This document shows, piece after piece, positions 16,037 to 25,800 of a stretch of 64,000 bases of DNA; within the stretch, counting starts at the first letter, position 1, and every line of letters starts with the position of its first letter. The notes below the pieces were generated by a model. That model saw only the letters and a list, made by a program, of their open reading frames with translations, had not been told where the DNA came from and did no database searches. Both the position numbers and the translations under genes were made by a program. Source of the stretch: an uncultured Pontibacter sp. (GTDB lineage: Bacteria; Bacteroidota; Bacteroidia; Cytophagales; Hymenobacteraceae); assembly GCF_947492645.1 (NCBI RefSeq), contig NZ_CANLMZ010000001.1, positions 434,001 through 498,000 of the forward strand, in the 5' to 3' direction.

Positions 16037-16975
16037 ATGATTGAGGTTGTAAAGTATACTTTAGCGTATAAAGCCGTTTGGGATGCTTTTGTGGCAGGGG
16101 CTAAAAACGCCACTTTTCTTTTTTGCCGCGATTACATGGAATACCATGCCGATAGATTTGTGGACCACTCGCTGCTGTTTTACAGCAAAAACGAACTTAT
16201 TGCGATGTTGCCTGCCTGTGAGCAAGGCGCCGCTATTAGCTCACATAGCGGGTTAACCTACGGAGGGGTTATCTCTTGCCCAAGTATGAAAACGGAGCGA
16301 ATGCTACAGGTTTTCCAGGCAATGATAGCTTATTGCCAACAACATGGCTTTACAAGTATAAGGTATAAAACGGTTCCGCACATTTATCATCAGGTACCAG
16401 CCGAGGAAGACTTGTATGCGCTTTTTAAAAGCGGTGGCAGGCTTTACCGGCGCGATGTTTTATCGGTTATAGAACAGGCAAACCCTGTGAAGTATAGCAA
16501 AACCAGAAGGTGGGAGGTTAAGAAAGCGCATGAGCAGGGGTGGAGCCTTGGCCGATCTCAGAAATTTGAAGCCTTTATGCAATTAGAGGCGCAACTCTTA
16601 AAAGAAAAGTATGATACCAGCCCTGTTCATACTTGGCAGGAAATGTTATACCTGGTAAAGCTGTTCCCGGACAATATCAAGTTATATACCGCTGAAAAAT
16701 CCGGAGAGTTAAGTGCAGGAGTTATTATTTATGAGACTGCTAAAGTAGCACATTGCCAGTACATTGCATCAACAGAGGAGGGACGCAGACAAGGTGCCAT
16801 ACCTGCGCTACTAAACTACCTGATAACTCATGCCTATGCCTCTAAAAAGTTTTTCGACTTCGGCACTTCTTCAGATACACTATATGAGAGCGGGCTAAAC
16901 GGCACTTTGCTGGCAAACAAGGAAAGCTACGGAGCCCGAGCAGTAGTACACGATTTTTATACTTTGGATATTTAA
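16037..16975 (+). CDS. FemAB/GNAT-like acyltransferase
   Basis: A 312-residue protein with the two-lobed pattern of FemAB-like/GNAT acyltransferases. The first lobe runs from VWDAFVAGAKNATFLFCRDYMEYH to YGGVIS and PHIYHQVPAEEDLYAL. The second has RWEVKKAHEQGWSL, then KYDTSPVHTWQEM, and a GNAT-like core in which YIASTEEGRRQGAIPALLNYLI resembles an acyl-CoA or aminoacyl-tRNA-binding turn. The end contains FDFGTSSDTLYESGLNGTLLANKESYGA. Acceptor and donor cannot be told from sequence. Genes of this type often modify cell-wall or surface polysaccharide, but no such cluster adjoins it here. Confidence 0.65.
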   Translation: MIEVVKYTLAYKAVWDAFVAGAKNATFLFCRDYMEYHADRFVDHSLLFYSKNELIAMLPACEQGAAISSHSGLTYGGVISCPSMKTERMLQVFQAMIAYCQQHGFTSIRYKTVPHIYHQVPAEEDLYALFKSGGRLYRRDVLSVIEQANPVKYSKTRRWEVKKAHEQGWSLGRSQKFEAFMQLEAQLLKEKYDTSPVHTWQEMLYLVKLFPDNIKLYTAEKSGELSAGVIIYETAKVAHCQYIASTEEGRRQGAIPALLNYLITHAYASKKFFDFGTSSDTLYESGLNGTLLANKESYGARAVVHDFYTLDI

Positions 16976-17016
16976 AAGCAGAGGGTTTTGCTAAGTATAA
17001 TAGGACCCTCTGCTTT
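16975..17016. terminator. Bidirectional terminator between acyltransferase and nhaC-like gene
   Basis: A perfect 12-bp stem (16975-16986 with 17005-17016) has an 18-nt loop that contains an AAGTATAA motif copy. A- and T-tracts flank it on both sides, which suits the convergent genes. Confidence 0.8.
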
Positions 17017-17038
17017 AGTAAAAGTGAAATGCAGTATT

Positions 17039-19039
17039 TTATGCAGTTTGGTGATGTACCGTTTCTGATTCTGTGCCGGTCAGGTTCTTCTTTCCGATTA
17101 ACCTGATGATGCCCCAAAGTATGGCAACACCTATAATATACACCAGCATCCAGTGCACGCCCCAACTGGAAAGATTTGTGCAGACAAGGTTTGCGACCAA
17201 GGCTACTGTAATGGCATAAGGCAGCTGTGTTTTTACGTGGTCTATGTGGTTGCAGCCAGAGGCAAGAGAACTAAGTATGGTCGTGTCTGAGATGGGCGAG
17301 CAATGGTCCCCGAATACCGCACCGGCCAGCACAACCGAAATTACATTGTACATAATAGGCATAGTTTCTTCCACGCTCAGCCCCTGGCCCTGGCTTACAT
17401 ACCAGGCTGCCGGCATCATGAGCGGGTAAAGTATAGCCATGGTACCCCAGCTAGACCCGGTAGAGAATGCAATAATAGCAGCCAGGAAGAAGGTTATCTC
17501 CGGCAAAAAATAAGGTGATATGTTTCCTGAGAAAAGCGATGTAAGGTATTCGGCAGTATAAAGGTCTTTTGTGACCGCGGCCAACGACCACGCCAGCACC
17601 AGTATAAGTATGGCTGGCAACATTGTCTTAAAACCTACCAGCAAAGACTCCATTGTTTCGGAAAGGCTCATGATGCGCTGCCCAATGGTAAGTATAACTG
17701 CTGTAAGCACGCCACTAAGCGATGCCCAGATAAGCGCTGTGTAAGAGTTGGAATCGCCGATAGTGATGGACAGCTTCCGCATAAATCCAAGGCCAGCATC
17801 AGCCCACACTTCCGGGTTATAACCAGTATACAGCAAGCCAGCAAGAGTGCCTAAGATAACAACGGCTACAGGCAGCAAAGCATTGATGGAGCGGGTGCGG
17901 GATTCATCAATTGGCTCGAACTCGCTCATTTCCTGCTGCTGCTTTTCCTGGCCTTTGCGGTCCAGGCTTGCAGCAGTTACTGCTCCTGTTTCTCTGGCCC
18001 TGGTCTCAGCGTGATGCATGCTTCCGAAATCACGGTTCATCAATATCAGCATCAGCATAAAAACCAGCGTAAGCACGGGGTAGTAAGCATACTCCAGCGA
18101 GTGGAAAAAGAGGGAGTAAGCGCCTTCCTGTATACCAAGCAGAATGGCAGCATCTTTTATATAGCCTAGTTCCGCCCCGATCCAGGTTGTTACAAAGGCA
18201 ATGGCCGCTACAGGCGCGGCGGTGCTATCAACTAAATAAGCAAGTTTCTCACGCGATATACGGTGCTTATCAGTTACGGGGCGCATGGTATTGCCTACAA
18301 TAAGCGTATTGGCATAATCATCAAAGAAAATTGCGATGCCTAAAAACCAGGTAACCAACTGCGAACTCTTAGCTGACTTAGCATACCTTGATAGTACATT
18401 TACGACACCTGCCATGCCCCCGTTTTTAGATATAACCGCTACCATCCCTCCAATTAACATCGAGAATATAACAACAGACACATGGTCGCTATCGGTAAGC
18501 GCCTGCATCAGGTACGTATCGCCAACGGCTAGCAAACCCGTAAACATAGATTTCAGCGATAGGCCATACACTACAAAGCCTCCTATCCAGATACCCGCAA
18601 AAAGAGCCAGCAGCACTTCTCTAAAAATAAGGGCCAGCACAATCGCTATGAGTGGGGGAAGTATAGAAAGCCACATCGGGATTTCAGTCATTCCCTGAGT
18701 TGCATCATCGCCGGTGCGGTACAGGCGCGCAATAGTGTGGGTGCCAAGGTTAGCGGAAACCTGCACTAATTTAGATTGCTTGGCTAATGAGAATTTGGCT
18801 TCTCCCTCGGTAAAGCTTACCTCCTGCAGGTTTCCATTAATTCTTAACGATAACGGCCCGCTGTACTTTACAAGGTTTCCTGTTTCGTTTGTGGTGCTGA
18901 GGGTAAAGGCGGTATCGTTAACTGCTTGCAGCTTAAGTTCTTCGATGGCAGCTTTGCCGTTTGGTATTTCCTGTGCTTGGAGGTGAAAAGAGAACAGGAG
19001 TAAAAATATAAGGCTAATGAGCGTTTTAGTAAGCTTCAT
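17039..19039 (-). CDS. NhaC-family Na+/H+ antiporter with extra N-terminal exported domain
   Basis: A 666-residue transporter, probably exchanging Na+ for H+ across the inner membrane. The membrane part (about residues 120-650) has roughly 12 helices and NhaC-type signatures: GGMVAVISKNGGMAGVVNVL, FFDDYANTLIVGNTMRPVTD, DSTAAPVAAIAFVTTWIGAE and FGDHCSPISDTTILSS. Ahead of it lies a cleavable-looking signal peptide (MKLTKTLISLIFLLLFSFHLQAQ) and about 95 residues of soluble sequence that would face the periplasm, an extra not present in classical NhaC of about 450-530 residues. A hydrophilic loop at about residues 345-380 is also long. Monocistronic, divergent from the giant surface protein. Confidence 0.88.
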   Translation of the reverse strand: MKLTKTLISLIFLLLFSFHLQAQEIPNGKAAIEELKLQAVNDTAFTLSTTNETGNLVKYSGPLSLRINGNLQEVSFTEGEAKFSLAKQSKLVQVSANLGTHTIARLYRTGDDATQGMTEIPMWLSILPPLIAIVLALIFREVLLALFAGIWIGGFVVYGLSLKSMFTGLLAVGDTYLMQALTDSDHVSVVIFSMLIGGMVAVISKNGGMAGVVNVLSRYAKSAKSSQLVTWFLGIAIFFDDYANTLIVGNTMRPVTDKHRISREKLAYLVDSTAAPVAAIAFVTTWIGAELGYIKDAAILLGIQEGAYSLFFHSLEYAYYPVLTLVFMLMLILMNRDFGSMHHAETRARETGAVTAASLDRKGQEKQQQEMSEFEPIDESRTRSINALLPVAVVILGTLAGLLYTGYNPEVWADAGLGFMRKLSITIGDSNSYTALIWASLSGVLTAVILTIGQRIMSLSETMESLLVGFKTMLPAILILVLAWSLAAVTKDLYTAEYLTSLFSGNISPYFLPEITFFLAAIIAFSTGSSWGTMAILYPLMMPAAWYVSQGQGLSVEETMPIMYNVISVVLAGAVFGDHCSPISDTTILSSLASGCNHIDHVKTQLPYAITVALVANLVCTNLSSWGVHWMLVYIIGVAILWGIIRLIGKKNLTGTESETVHHQTA

Positions 19040-19716
19040 TTATGGGCGAATTCTGATTTTACAACCCTTTAAATAACAACTTTTTTTTGACTTTTTGAAA
19101 AATCAGAGACAGTATATTAAATACATGCCATATTAACTTTAGGGAAGTGTTGTACTAATGAAGAGCTAAACTGCTAGATTCTGCTTGCAAAGCGCAAAAC
19201 GTGTACCTACATAAGGTTAAATAAAGTTCTAGAATATAAGATTCTATATATGTAGTATTTACCTGCGCTTATTGCTATATATTAAATTCATATTATAATT
19301 TCAATGTTTATACATGCTCCTGCTAAAGTATAATAGTGTATAGCTATACTATATCTACTAAAATGCATAGAAGCTAACCTTAAAATTAAGCTCTGCTGTA
19401 GCTTTCTGCTACAGAAAGTTATATGTCCTTCAACCTTTGTATTTATATAATATTGGAAAGGTGTAATTATTAATTAGTTTGGTTATATATAATTTTTATT
19501 TTGTATTTTATAAAGTTTTATGTGCTTTATGTGTAGCTGGGCTTTTGCCTAATAGTATTTTGAAGATGTGCTTAAATAGATGAGGTTTAAAGTGTGTAAA
19601 TCGTATTGAAAATCGCTTTTATTTAAATATATTAACTATAAGTTAGATAAAAACCCATAAAATGCTGTTAGAAGCAGATTTTGAGGTGCTAAAACTTATT
19701 TGAAAGATAATATTTG

Positions 19717-19757
19717 TTATGCATGCAGAACATTAGGTTGTTTGTCTGCATGCATAA
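19717..19757 (+). promoter_or_regulatory. 13-bp perfect inverted repeat in surface-protein leader
   Basis: TTATGCATGCAGA (19717-19729) is repeated in reverse complement at 19745-19757 around a 15-nt loop. It lies about 120 nt upstream of the giant surface-protein start. There is no T-run, so it looks more like an operator or RNA leader structure than a terminator. Confidence 0.5.
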
Positions 19758-19780
19758 TAAATATATACATAATGCAAAAA

Positions 19781-19806
19781 TCTCTTATAGTAATAGCTAT
19801 AAGAGA
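19781..19806 (+). promoter_or_regulatory. 10-bp perfect hairpin in surface-protein leader
   Basis: TCTCTTATAG (19781-19790) pairs with CTATAAGAGA (19797-19806) around a 6-nt loop, 69 nt before the ATG of the giant gene and just after the 13-bp repeat. The two together make a double stem-loop in the probable 5' leader. Confidence 0.5.
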
Positions 19807-19875
19807 AAGAATACATATTAACTACAAACTATTTAGCTGTAGCCTTAAATATCACGAAATAATTATAAGCCGCTT

Positions 19876-22800
19876 ATGAGTATTTTTACCCTTATTAAAA
19901 ACGTATTTCTAACTAAACGTTGTATTGCTCTTACGGCAATTGCTTTAGTTTGGTTGTGCAGTGCAGAAGTTTTTGCTCAGACTAGAACTGCTACATGGGA
20001 CGGATCTAGTGATAACAGCTGGCATAATGCAGCCAATTGGTCAAATAACCGGGTACCAGATGCAAATACTGCAGTTACGATCAATGGCTACACAGGTACT
20101 ACTCCTAGACAAATTCAAATTTTAAGTGGTGCGTCATGCTATAGTTTGACAATTGGAGGAAACGTAGCGCTGTTAAGTTTAAGCCAGCTTACAGTTTCCA
20201 GGGATGTAACTATAAACGCTAGTGGCAGGTTTGAAAATGCAGGATTGAATGTTAGCTTAATGGGGGATTGGAATAATAATGGAAGCTATGATGAAAGGCG
20301 CTCACAAAATTCTAATGGCTATTATTATCCAATTGTGAGGTTTACCGGTAGCCAACAAGTATTAAAGGGCGCATCTGCGAGTGAGTTTAGTGATTTAAGA
20401 ATTTTATCAGGTAGTAAGGTAACATTAGAAAGCAATGTTACCATTAGCAGAATAATTTCAACAAGAGCTACAAATGTTCAAGTTGAAGGAACTTTGAACG
20501 CGGGCGCTAAAAAAATGACATTTGTAAATGCTGATAACTTTTCGGTAGGAGTAAATGGCGTTCTGCAGGTTATGGCATTTGATTTTTATGACAACTACTC
20601 CAGTTTCCCTGCTCAAGAAAAAGGTGCTACAATAGAATACGCCAGGTCAGGAGATCAGAACATCGTTGCTACCATACATGATAACTTGTTGATTAGCGGT
20701 AGTGGCATTAAATCTCTTACTGGTAACACAACGAACTACGCAGACTATAATGGAGCCGGTGTGGTTGTAAAATCAGGGACAACACTAGATTTAAAAACAT
20801 ATACATTAACAAGAAGCCAAGGCACAACTTCGGGAGGAGAACTTATCGTTGAAAGTGGTGCGAAGCTTTTAATTGGCAATGCTAACACTACTAGTAGTAC
20901 AAGTAACCCGAGTAATTTCCCTGCAGGTTCACCAGGTTATAGAACTGTTAACCTAAACTCACTTAGTACTGTAGATTATTATGGAGGCAATCAGACAGTT
21001 TCAAATCAGGTTTACGGTAATTTGCACCTTACTGGATCAGGCATAAAGATACTGCCTAATAGCTTAATGAACGTTGCCGGTAACTTTGAAGGTAATGGAA
21101 CGGCGTCTTTTACAGCTAGAGGACCAATAAGTATCTCTAAAAATGTATTGCTAGATGGTACAGCAGTATTTAATGGCGCATCTTTTACCCATACAGTAGG
21201 GGGGGATTGGACTAACAATGCTAGTTTTTCTAGTTCTACAAGTACAGTTCAAATGAATGGATCAGGTAAGAACATAGCTGGCTCGGCTGCTAACAATGAG
21301 TTTAATAACCTGATTATTAATGGTAATACAAGAATACTTGCTAACAACCTCAATATAGAAGGGAATCTCTCAACAACTGGGGCTAATACTCTAACGCAGA
21401 TAAATGGTGGTACTGTAACAATGGCTGGAGCTGCTAAGACAATTACAAGTGCTACAGCAGACGCTATTAAATTTCAGAAGCTGGTAGTAAATGGTACTAT
21501 CAATACAGGCTCCACTTTCACTATCAACGAAGATATTAATGTTACCGGAAGTCTAAATGCAAGTGCTGGTACTGTTTCTTTTACTGATGCTGTTGATGCA
21601 TTAAATAATACGGATTCAGGTGATAATGACATAACTTCCTCAGGAACGCTGTCCTTCTATGGTATCCGGTTTATGGGCAAAATTGGTTCAGCAAGTTCTT
21701 TTGATATCAAATCTGATGTGAGTGGTGCTGGTAAATTTACGGCAACTAATGGTAAAGTTAGGTTTACAGGTGTATCGACTTTCAACGGAGCTCATGACTT
21801 CTATGATGTAGAAGTTGCAGGTGCAGGTAAACAGCTAATTATGGCAGGTAGTGCTGATTTAGGTGTGGGGAGAAATTTTACGACTACATCTGGAGGAGCA
21901 TTTAATGCTACTGCTAACAAACCTAACAAAGTTACTTATAAAGGAACAGTTGCACAGACTGTACTGGCTGCAACTTATCATGATATAGTATTCAGTAATG
22001 GAGGGAACAACGCTAAAACAGCTGCAGGTGCACTTACAGTTAATGGTGATATTACAATTAGTGCAGGGGCTACTCTTAGCGCACAAACGCACAACCACCA
22101 AATTTATGGAAGCTGGATAAACTCAGGAACATTTACTAATGACAATGGAACTGTAAGCTTTAGAGGTAATACAGACGCAACAATTACGGGTTCTACCACA
22201 TTTTATAACCTAAACATCAATAAAGCTACTGCTGCTAGTACAGTAACACTTAAGAATGTGATTACTGCTGATAACAACCTTAATATAAACAATGGTATTT
22301 TGGTTACAGGAAATAGCAAAGTAAGAGCATTAAAAGATAAAGTGGGAGATGGGTGGATTTTAGGCACTATAACTAGGAAACATGCTTTTAACATTAACAC
22401 AGAATATGCTTTTAATGCTGAATATAATACAATAAGTTTCTCAGCTGCATCAGGCATTGATTCCGTAACAGTAACTACGACAACTGGTACAGTACAAGGT
22501 TTTGCTGGGTCTGCTGCTATAAACAGAACATATCACGTTACTGTGCATAATGGGATTTACGATGGTGCTTTAAAGCTGCAGTACACGCATGCAGACTTGA
22601 ATGGTAACACGGAAGCAAACTTGCAGCCATGGTACTCAGCTACGGGCACAGGTAATTGGACTGCCTGGACAAGAGACGGTGAAGATGCTAATCAGAATTG
22701 GGTAAGAAAAGCGAGTCTTACAAGTATGAATGGGTATTACACTCTTTATGCAAACTCAGGAATTGTTCGCTGGAAAGGTACAACAGACACTCAGTGGAAT

Positions 22801-25800
22801 TTAGCTAGCAACTGGGTAGAGGCTCCAAACGGAGTTGAAAATACAGTACAGCGTGTTCCAAGCTTAGAAGATGTTGTTGAACTTGGAGCTGCGCCCTATA
22901 TAAACCAGCCAACTATTGCAACCGCTGTTGATATAAAAGGCTTACAGTTTAAAGGAACTACGCAAACTACTCTTACACTTGCACCAGGAGGATCTCTATC
23001 AGTTCAAGGTAATCTTACCGCAATTGGAGCAGCTGCGTCAACACCAGTTTTGCATGAAATAAGAACCAATGCTCAGACGCTTACAGTTGGCGGTAATATG
23101 ATTCTTAATGACGGGGGGGAAGGTAACAACATTAGCTTGGTTAATACTACTGGTGTAATAACTGTTACAGGATCTTTAGACCATAAAGGAGCAGGCGTAA
23201 TAACATTAGGCACCGGAACATTTAAATTAAGCGGCGACTTTTTAAATGCTGCTTATACGCGTTTCTCAAACGCACTAAACACATCGCCAAGATCGCATGG
23301 TGAATTTATTTATGAAGGAGGCAATTCTCAGGTAATTGGTGAAGTGTTGTATCACAACTTAACTATAAATAAGTCAGCAGGTGTTGCTACTTTAACAGCA
23401 GCTCAAACTGGCGGTATAACCGGAAATCTCAAAATTCAGGGCGGCACACTATCCATACCAGGAGGAACTTATACTGTAGGTGGAAATATCTTACAAACTG
23501 GAGGTACATTTAGTATAGGAGCATCTACACTAAATATAGCTAATGACTGGACTAAAACGGGGGGAGATTTTGAAGCCGGCACGAGTACTGTTGGCTTTAT
23601 AGGCTCTGCAGCACAAACAATACCTGCTGTTACATTCCATAACCTTACAATAGCCAGACCTGATATAACAACACCTATAACACTTGCTGGCGATGTTTTA
23701 GTTAACGCCACTCTTGATGTGCAAAGCGGTTTAGTTAATTTAGGCTTAGACAGACTGGACAGAAGTGCTGTAGGTGGAACATTTAGCTTAAGAGGAACTT
23801 CTGTACTTCAGTTGGATGGTTCTAACTTCCCTGCTAATTTTAATAACGATAATTTAGATATTACCAGTAAAGTAGTTTACAAAGGAACAGGTTTACAAAA
23901 TATAGAGTCAGTAATATATGGTAATCTGGAACTTCTCAATGGAGGAACAGTAGCTAAGAAATTGATAGCTGCCACCCAAGTTAAAGGTGACTTAACAATC
24001 AACGAAGGAGCTACTCTTGATGCGAATAGCGAGGCGCTTACGCTTAGCGGACACTTTGCTAATAATGGAAGCTTTATTCCTGGATCTTATAATGCCGATG
24101 GAAAAACTGCTCCTACCGGAACTGTGATATTAGCTTCAACCAGTGGTATAGAGAAGACATTATCAGGGAAACATATTTATGTAAATGACTTGCTTGTAGA
24201 GAAGGGGGCTCATTATAAGTTCTTAACTGACCTTACCATTCAAGGTGGTATAGACATAGTTGGAGCTGGCAATGTTTTCACAGATACAACAAAGACCACC
24301 TTCGACCTTGTAAATAACTCATACTTAAATGCTGCCTCTGCAGTAGTTAGTATAGCTGGAAACTTCAAAAACCAAGGCATCTTGAGGAGTAGTGGATCAG
24401 CAACATTCTTGGGTACAAGAGAACAGAATATACAACTGCTGGCGCCTATACTTCCTGGTGATACAGGGGCACCAACAGTAGTGTTTACTGGTGAGGTACC
24501 GCCTGTTTTAAACTCTAATACCCCTCCCCAATTTGCGAATGTTACCATTTCTAATATTGGTGGAGTTACCACAAGCGTGAATTGGACAGTACTGGGGTCA
24601 TTTGTTGTGATGCCCGGGGCTAAATTTCATGGTGGTAGCTTTACACATAATTTTGCCACCGCTTTTACAAATTTAGGCACAGTTACAAGTTCTGGTATTC
24701 TCAATTTTGAGCCACTACACCTAGATCAGAAAAGCGATGGCATACTTATGACTTCATTCCCATTCAACATGGGAACAGATTCTACTTCACTACTGAGTAC
24801 AGGTACAGTAAGGTTTGGAGGTGACAGGCTGATTTTATTAGCAGGGGCTATACCAAGTAAGTTTAATAATTTGATTGTTGCCAATACACATCCTTATGGC
24901 ATTCAGACGATGCTGTATGGTATTAGCCTTACACAGCTTTCAGAAAAGGTGCCAGCTATTACAGGTACCACATGGAGATTCGATGGAGATTTTAGAATAG
25001 AGCAAGGAGCCTTGTTTGTTGCAGGCCCCGGAACACGTTATATTGTGGGTGGCGACATGACAAACAATGGTGTGTTCAATTCTCCCAATGCTGATTTGGT
25101 TCTTTTATCTACAAGAGTAGACAAAGTGACTAATGAGATAATCCCTTCTACGGTAAGTGGAGTTGGCGGATTCTCAGTTAGAAATCTTACAGTTGAAGGC
25201 GGTGCTAAGGCTAACCTTGAAAGCAATATAACTTTAACAGGTAATTTTAATCATCTAGGGGCTGAACTAAAAGCATCAAACATTGAAATAAACTTTACAG
25301 GTACAGCACCGGCAACAGTTAATGCAACTAGTGGCATAATTGGTTTAGGTAACTTAAGAGTATCTAAAACGGGTACAGGCGACCTTACACTTAATACTAA
25401 TGTAGAAGGTTTAAGGGGGGTACATGTAGAGAGCGGTACTTTAGATGCTACTAATAAAGACCTTATCATGTATGGTGCTACTTCAGGACCTGCTACCGCA
25501 ACACCTACAGATGAAGCCGGAAATGCTGAGGCAGATCCTGGAATAGGAGAAGATAATGCCATCATGGGAGTTGCAGATAACGCTACTCTAAGAATTGGTG
25601 GAGCAAAATCGCTTCCAACTTTTAACCTTTATGCACTTGAACCGGCCAGTACAGTAACTTACTACGGCAGCAACCAGATTATAAAAGACGTGCAGTATGG
25701 TAACCTTGATCTGGCAGGTACAAACAGCACAAAAACCTTTACTGCTGGTGCAACAAAAATTGCAGGCAACTTTACAAAAGCATCTGATCTTGCTAACGTA

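Larger units (their letters stand above)
19040..19875. other. AT-rich 836-bp divergent intergenic region
   Basis: This gap lies between the nhaC-like gene and the giant surface-protein gene, and it is among the most AT-rich DNA in the window. No open reading frame is convincing. It contains at least four inverted repeats: 19334-19345 (a GTATAGCTATAC palindrome, position approximate), 19396-19414, 19717-19757 and 19781-19806. It presumably carries both promoters; I could not identify a clear TAnnTTTG box. Confidence 0.55.

Noticed and set aside
19040..19875. CRISPR leader or array in the AT-rich gap
   Set aside because: No regularly spaced direct repeats; the structure consists of separate inverted repeats only.
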